A stretch of 64,000 nt of DNA from Dyella_B sp035690825. Its GTDB lineage: Bacteria; Pseudomonadota; Gammaproteobacteria; Xanthomonadales; Rhodanobacteraceae. Position 1 is the stretch's first letter. Each line of letters starts with the position of its first letter. A model generated the notes under the pieces. The model was not told the origin of the DNA, made no database searches, and saw only the letters and a program-made list of their open reading frames with translations. Made by a program: the position numbers and the translations under genes. Shown in pieces: positions 17,101-24,405 of the stretch. The stretch spans positions 4,997 to 68,996 of the forward strand of contig NZ_JBQCHP010000007.1 of NCBI RefSeq assembly GCF_051954575.1. The letters are read 5' to 3'.

Positions 17101-17405
17101 TGAATGCTCCCCAGCAGCTAGAGTCAAAAAAAAAGCAAAAACCGCCAACAAACGTCCTGTCCCGGCGAGGTCCCACCCTGGCCAGATCACGAACGGACGG
17201 TTTTTTCCTCCCCATCCCCGACAAATACCCAAGCCAGAAGCAACACTTAACGGCTCTTTAGCATTTGTTATCCCGAAATTAAGGGCTCGAACGACTGAAA
17301 GTCAACGACAAATAATTACGGATGAAATCAAATAACTTGCGCTTCGCAAGTTATTGCGAAGCTGGGAGTCCAAACAGTATTTTTGCGCGGCCAGAAAGCC
17401 TGCAC
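17101..17405. other. Intergenic region between AMP nucleosidase and the Oar-like receptor
   Basis: About 300 bases that are A/T-richer than the neighbourhood. They hold the receptor leader, with a run of nine A (17126-17134, nine T on the coding strand) preceded by complementary AACCG/CGGTT segments. This could be an attenuator-like structure, but the stem is weak. Two overlapping palindromes near 17331-17362 are listed separately. No gene is visible. Confidence 0.5.
17331..17362. repeat. Two overlapping, mutually exclusive hairpins
   Basis: AATAACTTGCG (17331-17341) pairs with CGCAAGTTATT (17345-17355) over a 3-nt loop. GCTTCGCAA (17341-17349) pairs with TTGCGAAGC (17354-17362) over a 4-nt loop. 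Because they share bases, only one can form at a time. They lie downstream of the AMP nucleosidase stop on the minus strand and may end its transcript. Confidence 0.6.
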
Positions 17406-18194
17406 TCACTCTCCCAACTCATCCTCGAACCGAAGATGCTTCACGCTCCGTCCGTTCCTGCGCACCAACTTCAGTGCCTCGATGCCTATCCGGATATGCG
17501 CTTGGACATAGTCCGCAGTGATCTTGCGATCGCTCAATTCAGTCTTGACGCCTTCCGGAATCATGGGCTGATCGGAAACCAGCAATAGCGCACCGCAAGG
17601 GATGTGGTTGGCGAAACCGGCGGCAAAGATGGTGGCGGTTTCCATATCCACTGCCATGCAACGCGTGCGCCGCAAATATTCCTTGAAGGTTTCGTCGTGT
17701 TCCCACACACGCCTATTGGTGGTGTAGACGGTACCGGTCCAGTAGTCATGGCCAAGATCGCGAATCATGGTCGAGACGCCGCGTTGCAACTGGAACGCCG
17801 GCAGTGCCGGCACTTCGACAGGCAGGTAATCATTGCTGGTGCCTTCGCCACGGATGGCGGCAATCGGCAAGACCAGATCCCCAAGCTGGTTTTTCTTCTT
17901 CACGCCCCCGCACTTGCCCAGGAACAGCACTGCGCTTGGCTGTATCGCGCCAAGCAGATCCATTACGGTGGCGGCATTGGGACTGCCCATGCCGAAATTG
18001 ATGAGAGTGATGCCGTCAGCCGTGGCGCTGGGCATGGGCCGGTCGCGTCCCTGTACCTCCACCCCGTGCCATTGCGCAAACAGGTCTACGTAATGGCCGA
18101 AGTTGGTCAACAGAATATGGGAGCCGAATTGCTCCAGCGGCACACCGGTGTAGCGCGGCAGCCAGTTGGTGACGATGTCGTGTTTGGTCTTCAT
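17406..18194 (-). CDS. amn: AMP nucleosidase
   Basis: A 262-residue enzyme of the purine nucleoside phosphorylase fold that hydrolyses AMP to adenine and ribose 5-phosphate. Characteristic segments are ITLINFGMGSPNAATVMDLL, LFLGKCGGVKK, AIRGEGTSNDYLP, and CMAVDMETATIFAAGF with the base- and ribose-binding residues. It is the short form lacking the N-terminal regulatory domain of E. coli Amn. The start at 18192-18194 (MKTKHDIVTNWLPRYTG) is preceded by AAGAGC and matches the family; an in-frame ATG at 18215 is less likely. It is read toward the Oar-like receptor but separated by about 300 bases, so an operon is doubtful. Confidence 0.9.
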   Translation of the reverse strand: MKTKHDIVTNWLPRYTGVPLEQFGSHILLTNFGHYVDLFAQWHGVEVQGRDRPMPSATADGITLINFGMGSPNAATVMDLLGAIQPSAVLFLGKCGGVKKKNQLGDLVLPIAAIRGEGTSNDYLPVEVPALPAFQLQRGVSTMIRDLGHDYWTGTVYTTNRRVWEHDETFKEYLRRTRCMAVDMETATIFAAGFANHIPCGALLLVSDQPMIPEGVKTELSDRKITADYVQAHIRIGIEALKLVRRNGRSVKHLRFEDELGE

Positions 18195-18547
18195 GGATGC
18201 TCTTGGTTTCGGCACAGCTTATCTTTGCTGCGCGTGACCGGCGACGCCACGCCGGCAGAATGCCAAATCTCAAGCGCGTCTATCTTATCGGGCTTTTGGC
18301 GATGCACGACAACGAAATATGCATGGCACTCATAGGAACGCTCGCAAACCGGCATCGGTACTTGCTTTGACGACTCGGCCTGATTGAAATGCATGATTGA
18401 AATGCACGCCCGGACGTCCGCGCCCCTGTCCGCGGACTATGGTGTGCCGTCATACGCTTGTCCAAGCCTTTGATTTGCAGCGCCATCACGCTGGCACGCG
18501 ATTTGCTGACCAATTCGCCGTGACATCACCAACCAGGGAGAACCCTT
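18195..18547. other. Intergenic region upstream of AMP nucleosidase and the alpha/beta hydrolase
   Basis: A 353-base divergent region. It contains a perfect tandem repeat of the 13-mer TGATTGAAATGCA (18381-18393 and 18394-18406) and an inverted repeat GTCCGCG-N8-CGCGGAC around 18416-18437. It must contain promoters for both flanking genes, but no convincing hexamer pair is seen. No small gene with a ribosome-binding site is evident. Confidence 0.45.
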
Positions 18548-19708
18548 TTGAGTACGTTTCGCACGACGCTAGTTTTCATGCTCGCGATGATGGGATACAT
18601 CGCCATTCCCCATGCATATGCGGCGGAGGAAGCGCAAGGCAAGTCATCATCACTCTCGCGCGAACAAGTCACTCACATCCTCGACAGCAACCGCATGATC
18701 AACACACCGCAAGGCGTGGACGAACAGATCAAAGTGCATATCGGAGGCATCGATCAATGGATATCCGTCCGCGGCAAGGATCGCCGCAATCCCATCCTGT
18801 TGTTCCTGCATGGTGGCCCGGCATCACCCGCCATGCCAGAGGCCTATACGTTCCAGACGCCCTGGGAAGATTACTTCACCGTGGTGCAGTGGGATCAGCG
18901 CGGCGCGGGCAAGACATATCGCGCCAATCCGGAAGCTGCCATGGAACCGGGCATGAGCGTTGATGGCATGACCAACGACGCGGCTGAACTGGTGCAGTAC
19001 CTGCGCCAGCGCTATGGCAAGCAAAAGATCTTCCTGCTCGGCCATTCCTGGGGTTCGATCCTGGGCGTCACCCTTGCGCAGCGGCATCCGGAGTGGTTCT
19101 ACGCGTACATCTCCACCGGCCAGGTGGTGAACGGCCGCCACAATGAAGAGCTGGGCTACGGCTTCGCTCTGCGTCGCGCCAAGGAGGAAAACAACCAGGC
19201 GGCCATCCGTGAACTGGAAGCCCTGGCGCCTTACCCGGGCCCCGGCAAAATGACGATCGAACGCGTCGGAATCCGCAGCAAATGGGAGATGTATTACGGC
19301 GGGCTCGCATGGGGCCGCAAGGATTATCAGTTCGAAGACGATGCCGAATCACTGTCACCCGACTACAGTCGCGAAGACCTCGATGCCATCGGCAAGGGCA
19401 GCCTGTTCTCGCTCAATCATCTACTGCCGGCGTTGCTCGATACGAATTTCGACAACGTCACGCACTTCGGTTGCCCCGTGATCGTCTATGTCGGCGCACA
19501 CGACTACACCACCTCACATGAACTGGCCGAGGCGTGGTTCACGCACATCCAGGCACCGTCGAAAAAATTGGTGGTATTCGCCGACTCCGCACACATGATG
19601 ATGCAGGAGCAACCCGGCCGCTTCCTGATGCATCTGGTAACGGATGCGTTGCCGCTGGCGCAAAAGGCAGCCGATGCAGCGCCGCCCGAGCTCGTGCGCA
19701 CGAATTGA
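18548..19708 (+). CDS. Exported alpha/beta hydrolase, proline iminopeptidase-like (peptidase family S33)
   Basis: A 386-residue alpha/beta hydrolase with a signal peptide (LVFMLAMMGYIAIPHAYAAEE), so probably periplasmic. The oxyanion segment is LFLHGGPASPAMPE, the nucleophile elbow LLGHSWGSILG, and WDQRGAGKTYR is typical of S33 proline iminopeptidases. The acid is in VGAHDYTT and the histidine in DSAHMMMQ. The start is TTG at 18548, chosen because AGGGAG lies 8 bases upstream and no ATG precedes the signal peptide. S33 enzymes remove N-terminal proline or hydrolyse related amides and esters. In this context it may take part in peptide degradation along with the M28 peptidase at 24-26 kb. It is convergent with hydroxylase E2. 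Confidence 0.82.
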   Translation: MSTFRTTLVFMLAMMGYIAIPHAYAAEEAQGKSSSLSREQVTHILDSNRMINTPQGVDEQIKVHIGGIDQWISVRGKDRRNPILLFLHGGPASPAMPEAYTFQTPWEDYFTVVQWDQRGAGKTYRANPEAAMEPGMSVDGMTNDAAELVQYLRQRYGKQKIFLLGHSWGSILGVTLAQRHPEWFYAYISTGQVVNGRHNEELGYGFALRRAKEENNQAAIRELEALAPYPGPGKMTIERVGIRSKWEMYYGGLAWGRKDYQFEDDAESLSPDYSREDLDAIGKGSLFSLNHLLPALLDTNFDNVTHFGCPVIVYVGAHDYTTSHELAEAWFTHIQAPSKKLVVFADSAHMMMQEQPGRFLMHLVTDALPLAQKAADAAPPELVRTN

Positions 19709-19719
19709 AACGACGAGCA

Positions 19720-19747
19720 TGCCCGGCTGATGGTTTTCCGCCGGGCA
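19720..19747. terminator. Hairpin between convergent genes
   Basis: TGCCCGGC (19720-19727) pairs with GCCGGGCA (19740-19747) over a 12-nt loop. It lacks a strong T-run on either strand. Its position between the convergent alpha/beta hydrolase and hydroxylase E2 genes suggests a transcript 3'-end structure. Confidence 0.45.
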
Positions 19748-19769
19748 GCTCCTGTGACCACAAGGACAT

Positions 19770-21086
19770 CTACGTGGAAGCGGGTTCACATTCCCGGTTG
19801 AAGTCGCCGATGGCAACTACAAGATCGGTTACCGCTGCGCGCTCAGCCTCGGTCAGGTCAGGGTTCCAGCAGTCGAGAATCAACACCACTCGCGTATGCT
19901 CGCTGCGGTTCCACGCTTCATGCTCGAACGTATCGTCAAAGGTGACGCATCGGCCCTTCTGCCACGAATGCACCTCGCCACCCACGCGCAGCGCGCAATC
20001 GGAAGGCACGATCAAGGGAAGATGCGTGACCAGGCGTGTATTGGTGACCCCGGTATGCGTAAGGATGTGCGTGCCCGGCTGCAACACCGAAAACAGCGCC
20101 TCGGGAGCGTGCTCCCGAATGCGGGACAAGGGCAGCTTATCCAGCAGCGACGACGTACGCGGGCATCTCAGGCAATGCTCGTCGTAGCGTTCGCCATGCC
20201 GATAAAAGAAATAAGCCTCCCACGCGGCCGGCTGAGTGCCCGATGCGCGCAGTATCTCCTGAGTATTGTCCTCGGAGGTTTTGCCCAAAAAAGCTTCGAG
20301 GCTCGGCTCGGTTGCCAATACGGCACGCAGTTCCTCGCACACATCTTCAGTAGCCGATTCCAGCGCCTCGTACCAGGGAAAACGTTCCCGCGGGTAGTAG
20401 GGCTGGCTCGGGATGTCTGGAAAGTAGAGAAATTTCGGCTTTTGGCGCGGATCGGAAATACCTGCAGGCTGTAGTCCCAGATAGATATCCAGGCAGCGAT
20501 CCACGCGGCGCAGCTCGGCTGCACCATAGCGTTGCCGCAACGGCTCCAGCGTCTGCTGGAACAATTCTTTGCGGCCGGCAATGGCATAGCGCATGGCGTG
20601 CTTCACCGCATCGCGCAGGCCGGGCGCCGTGCTTTCGTCGTTGAGCCAGCGCCCGTGTGCCTGCGCCGTGCGAACCGCGGTGAAGTAGGCCATGGTCGCT
20701 TCGCGCGAGCGGCCCAGTTGCTCCAGCGCCAAGCCCAGGCGCAAGCGCGCCTGGAACATGGACGGTTCAATCTGCAGCGCACGATGCAGGTTGTCGGCGG
20801 CAGCTGCGAAATCCGCCAAGTCCAGTTGCACTGTACCAAGCAACTGAATCGTGGTCGCATTGGAAACCTCAAGCTTTGCCGTGGCCTGCAGATGAGCAAG
20901 CGCCTGCACCAACTCACCGCGAGAAAGGTGGCAGCCAGCCAGAAACTTCAGCGCTTCCAGGTCATCCGGTGCGCGTTGCAATATTTCGTTGAATGCGCGC
21001 TCCGCTTGCGGCAACTCTTGCCGATGCAAATGCGCGTGCGCAGCCTCGCGCCAGCGCGCGAGATCCGCCCCCCACGGTACGTTCAT
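19770..21086 (-). CDS. TPR-linked aspartyl/asparaginyl beta-hydroxylase (hydroxylase E2)
   Basis: A 438-residue paralogue of E1. The N-terminal TPR solenoid is longer by about one repeat (residues about 1-150, AERAFNEILQRAPDDLEALKFLAG). The C-terminal Fe(II)/2-oxoglutarate domain has ILTHTGVTN (about residue 341), FDDTFEHEAWNRS (about residue 387) and VVLILDCWNPDLTEAER. YYPRERFPWYEALE and EAYFFYRHGERYDEH are shared almost verbatim with E1. ATG 21084-21086 is preceded by GGGGAGGG. It is divergent from ST-C1, with about 113 bases between starts, so both are likely driven from one regulatory region. Expected activity is beta-hydroxylation of Asp/Asn in a protein; the target is not known. Confidence 0.87.
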   Translation of the reverse strand: MNVPWGADLARWREAAHAHLHRQELPQAERAFNEILQRAPDDLEALKFLAGCHLSRGELVQALAHLQATAKLEVSNATTIQLLGTVQLDLADFAAAADNLHRALQIEPSMFQARLRLGLALEQLGRSREATMAYFTAVRTAQAHGRWLNDESTAPGLRDAVKHAMRYAIAGRKELFQQTLEPLRQRYGAAELRRVDRCLDIYLGLQPAGISDPRQKPKFLYFPDIPSQPYYPRERFPWYEALESATEDVCEELRAVLATEPSLEAFLGKTSEDNTQEILRASGTQPAAWEAYFFYRHGERYDEHCLRCPRTSSLLDKLPLSRIREHAPEALFSVLQPGTHILTHTGVTNTRLVTHLPLIVPSDCALRVGGEVHSWQKGRCVTFDDTFEHEAWNRSEHTRVVLILDCWNPDLTEAERAAVTDLVVAIGDFNRECEPAST

Positions 21087-21199
21087 CTTTTCTACCCTCC
21101 CCAGGGTCGGGGCGCCCGCTTCGCAACGCGAATGAATCCAGGCGCCCTTGGTGCATACTAACTGTAAAATTTTTCCGCACAAATCCGGGGGAATGGTTG

Positions 21200-22771
21200 G
21201 TGGAACGGTTGAAAGCCTTGGATGCACGCACCGCCCAGTCCGTACGGGCCGCTGGCGCGGCGCTGGACGTGGGCAAAGCGGATGAAGCGGCCCGTCATCT
21301 GGCCGATGCGGCAATCCGCCACCCGCTGCATCCGGAAGTGCTGCGCATGCGCGCCGGCCTGCTCAGCATGCGCGGCGAGCACCCGCAAGCGCTGCAGTGC
21401 ATGCGCCAGGCGCTTGAACAGCGGCCTGACGACGCGCTCTATCACAATACCCTCGGCACACTGCTGGGCCAGGCCGGGGATTACGACGGCGCCGTTCAAG
21501 CCCTGCGCCAGGCCTGCACCATGCAGCCGGACTTGGCCGACGCCTGGTACAACCTTGGCATCATGCTGACGCGAAGTGTACGCAACGAGGAAGCCGCCGA
21601 AGCGCTGCAACGCGCCGTGACACTCGCGCCGCAATACATGACAGCGCGCGCGCAGCTCGCCGATCTGCTGCGCATGCAAGGCCATAGTGCGCAGGCCGTC
21701 GAACACTATCGCTGCATCCTTGCCGAAGCGCCCTGGGCGGGCATGGCGTGGTGGGGTCTGGCGGATATGAAAACCCTGCGCATGACGGAGGACGACATCC
21801 GGCAAATGCAAGGCGCGCTCAGCGCCCCGCAGGCCACCGACGACGACAAAATGGCCATCGGCTTCGCGCTCGCCAAGGCGTTCGATGACCAGGGCCGCTA
21901 CGCACAAGCGCTTGATGCACTGGCCGGCGCCAACGCCATTGCGCGCCGGCGCTACAGATGGCCGCGCGAAGCATTTTCCACTGGCATCTCCATGGTGCTG
22001 CAAGCCTTCGAAACGCCGATGGCCAGCGCGCCCGAATCGCTTGGGCGTGAAGCCGTCTTCGTCGTAGGCATGCCGCGCTCCGGCACGACGCTGGTCGAAC
22101 AGATCCTGGCGTCCCATTCGATGGTCGAGGGCGCCGGCGAGCTGGCGGATTTGCCCACCGTGCTGGCCGAGCAATCCAGGCAAAGCGGGCTGCCGTTTCC
22201 CAGATGGGCGGCATCCATGACATCGGCCGATTGGACGCGTCTTGGGGAGCGCTACCTGCAGCGCACTGCACATTGGCGAAAGGCACGCCCGATTTGCATC
22301 GACAAGATGCCCGGCAACTGGATGTATATCGGCGCCATCCGCGCCATGCTGCCCGCAGCGAGGATCATAGGCTGCCGACGGGATCCGTTGGAAAACTGCT
22401 TCGCCTGCTATCGCCAGCGCCTGAACAACAACGAGTACACCCGCGACTTCGACGACTTGGCAGGTTTCTGGCGGGACTACGACCGCAGCCTTTCCTTCTG
22501 GCATGCGCGCGCTCCCGAACGCGTGCTCAAGCACGATTACGAAGCGTTGCTTTCCCAGCCGGAAACGCAGATCCGCGACCTACTGGCATTCTGCGATCTT
22601 CCGTTTGAGCCGCAATGCCTGCGCTTTCACGAAACCCAACGTGAAGTACGCTCACCCAGCGCCAACCAGGTACGACAGCCGCTGCGCGCCGACACCGCGC
22701 GAGCGCCGCAATACGGCGCACTGCTCGATCCGCTGCGGCGCGCCCTGGGATTGTCGCCGTGGCAGGCATGA
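21200..22771 (+). CDS. TPR-containing sulfotransferase (ST-C1)
   Basis: About 523 residues: TPR solenoid in the first 200 or so (for example ALYHNTLGTLLGQAGDYDGA, DAWYNLGIMLTRS), then a sulfotransferase domain. The PAPS loop is VVGMPRSGTTLVEQILASH near residue 288. CIDKMPGNWMYIGAIRAMLP follows, and the 3'-phosphate motif is IGCRRDPLENCFACY near residue 391. It is collinear with ST-B throughout. GTG 21200 (with GGGGGA seven bases upstream) is chosen; TTG 21197 is the alternative. No ATG is available in frame near the N-terminus. It is divergent from hydroxylase E2. The stop overlaps the ATG of ST-C2 (ATGA), so the two are translationally coupled. Confidence 0.85.
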   Translation: MERLKALDARTAQSVRAAGAALDVGKADEAARHLADAAIRHPLHPEVLRMRAGLLSMRGEHPQALQCMRQALEQRPDDALYHNTLGTLLGQAGDYDGAVQALRQACTMQPDLADAWYNLGIMLTRSVRNEEAAEALQRAVTLAPQYMTARAQLADLLRMQGHSAQAVEHYRCILAEAPWAGMAWWGLADMKTLRMTEDDIRQMQGALSAPQATDDDKMAIGFALAKAFDDQGRYAQALDALAGANAIARRRYRWPREAFSTGISMVLQAFETPMASAPESLGREAVFVVGMPRSGTTLVEQILASHSMVEGAGELADLPTVLAEQSRQSGLPFPRWAASMTSADWTRLGERYLQRTAHWRKARPICIDKMPGNWMYIGAIRAMLPAARIIGCRRDPLENCFACYRQRLNNNEYTRDFDDLAGFWRDYDRSLSFWHARAPERVLKHDYEALLSQPETQIRDLLAFCDLPFEPQCLRFHETQREVRSPSANQVRQPLRADTARAPQYGALLDPLRRALGLSPWQA

Positions 22772-24354
22772 CCGATCCGGCCGTGCATCCGTACATCGCA
22801 AACCTCACAGGCGCCGTGGAATCGGAATGGCTGGCCTGCGCGCGCATGCTGGTCTCGCAGAAGAAGATGGCTGATGCGTTGGCGGTGTTGCGGGCAGGCA
22901 TCCAGGCATATCCTTCGTCCGCGGAATTGCGGCTTGCCCTGGCCGGCTCGCTGCTGGAGCAAGACCTGCCGCGCGAAGCCGAAAGCATCTTGCACGCCTT
23001 GCTGGCCGAGCATCCCGGACACGCTGCAGCCGCGTTTCTGCTGGCGCGGCTGCTGCATGGCGAGGGCCGCATGCGTGCGGTGGCGGAGACCTTGCGCGCT
23101 CTTTTCGCGCAGCCCGGACAGGACATAGAACATCGCATCCAGGCGATCGAGCTGCTGGACGACTGCGGACGGCCGCAGGAGGCACTCGCGCTATGCGAAG
23201 AAAGCATCGCGGCCGGCTGCAACGATTCACGCCTGCATGTACATGCCGGCAGGCTTGCATCCCAGCTCGGTCAATTCGAACTGGCCCGGCGCCGACATTC
23301 GTTCGTACTGGAGCATAGCGAGCAAGCACTAGCCTGGCATGTTCCGCTGGCGCTGGCCGAGCTGCAGCGCTACGCCGACCGCACGCATCCGGATTTTGCG
23401 CGCTTTTCTGCATTGCTGCAGCGTACGGATGCCAATACGCCGGAGCGTGCCGGCGTGCTGTTTGCGCTGGCCAAGGCATACGACGACACTGGCGATTACG
23501 CGGAAGCCGCCGGCTACCTGCGGGATGCAAACGCGATTCGCCATGCCAGCGTGCGCTGGTCGCGCAAACTATGGCGCCGGAGCGTCGAGGCGCGCTTGCA
23601 GCGCGCTCCGCCCGCTTACCAACATGCAGCCTCCACCGCGTGGACACCCATCTTCATCGTTGGTGCACCGCGCTCGGGCACCACGCTGATCGCGGAGCGA
23701 CTGGCGCGCCATCCACTAGTCTGCCTGCGCGGAGAACAGAACTGGTTTCCCCAGCTGGCGAGCGCGTTGGACGACGAGGCCCGCCCCAGTCGTGCCTTGA
23801 TCGATCAGGCAGCGAACATTTACGCCAGGCAATTGCATCAGGATGACTCGGATGCGCAATGGTTCATCGACAAGCAGCCCTTCAATTTCATGCATGTCGA
23901 TCGCATACTCGCGCTCTTTCCTAACGCCCGCATCATCTACTGCGTGCGGCACGCGCGCGACAACGCGCTGTCCTTATGGATGCAATCGTTCCCCGCAGGC
24001 GTTCAGGACTTCGCCTACGATCTCAACGACATTGCAGCGGTCATTCATGATGCACAACGCTTGTGTGTGCATTGGATGCAACGGTATGCAGCATCCATCC
24101 ATGTACTCCGTTACGAGGATATGGTTGCCGACGCGGGTGCATGCCTTGCCAGCATTTCCGCATGGCTGAATCTTCCGCCGCACGATTTGCTGGCCACATC
24201 GGCCAGCACAAGCACCCTGCGCACTGCCAGCCTGTGGCAGGCGCGCCAACCCGTTCACAATCGCTCGGTAGGCCGATGGAAACATTACGCACCGTTCCTG
24301 CCGGAGCTTGGACGAATACGGGATCTCGCTCCCTTTTCGTCCCCTCTCCCCTGA
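22768..24354 (+). CDS. TPR-like sulfotransferase (ST-C2)
   Basis: A 528-residue protein of a third ST subgroup. The N-terminal half is TPR-like but degenerate (MADALAVLRAGIQAYPSSAELRLALAGSLL). The C-terminal half is a sulfotransferase with IFIVGAPRSGTTLIAERLARHP near residue 297, WFIDKQPFNFMHVDRILALFP and IIYCVRHARDNALSLWM near residue 391. The ATG at 22768 overlaps the ST-C1 stop as ATGA; a GTG at 22759 is possible. The last residues (APFSSPLP) run into a dispersed CTCCCC palindrome that provides the stop region. Co-translation of two different STs suggests a heteromeric complex or successive sulfations, which is inference. The acceptor is unknown. Confidence 0.83.
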   Translation: MTDPAVHPYIANLTGAVESEWLACARMLVSQKKMADALAVLRAGIQAYPSSAELRLALAGSLLEQDLPREAESILHALLAEHPGHAAAAFLLARLLHGEGRMRAVAETLRALFAQPGQDIEHRIQAIELLDDCGRPQEALALCEESIAAGCNDSRLHVHAGRLASQLGQFELARRRHSFVLEHSEQALAWHVPLALAELQRYADRTHPDFARFSALLQRTDANTPERAGVLFALAKAYDDTGDYAEAAGYLRDANAIRHASVRWSRKLWRRSVEARLQRAPPAYQHAASTAWTPIFIVGAPRSGTTLIAERLARHPLVCLRGEQNWFPQLASALDDEARPSRALIDQAANIYARQLHQDDSDAQWFIDKQPFNFMHVDRILALFPNARIIYCVRHARDNALSLWMQSFPAGVQDFAYDLNDIAAVIHDAQRLCVHWMQRYAASIHVLRYEDMVADAGACLASISAWLNLPPHDLLATSASTSTLRTASLWQARQPVHNRSVGRWKHYAPFLPELGRIRDLAPFSSPLP

Positions 24355-24365
24355 AGGAAAGGGGA
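24347..24365. repeat. Partial CTCCCC-type palindrome between convergent genes
   Basis: TCCCCT (24347-24352) and AGGGGA (24360-24365) form a short stem over a 7-nt loop, in a CCCCTCTCCCCTG context like the palindromes at 5921-5948 and 52040-52066. It overlaps the ST-C2 stop codon (24352-24354) and probably marks the ends of the convergent ST-C2 and M28 peptidase transcripts. Confidence 0.5.
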
Positions 24366-24405
24366 TTGCGGTTTCAACATTCCCGATGCCGATTCGGCAA
24401 CGGAA

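Noticed and set aside
14668..17103. An 811-codon plus-strand frame antisense to the Oar-like receptor
   Set aside because: The minus-strand frame has signal peptide, plug, barrel and terminal aromatic motif; the antisense product has no domain and no ribosome-binding site.
17101..17330. Riboswitch (for example cyclic di-GMP) in the Oar-like receptor leader
   Set aside because: The conserved blocks of known classes are not present; only weak complementary segments before a T-tract are seen.
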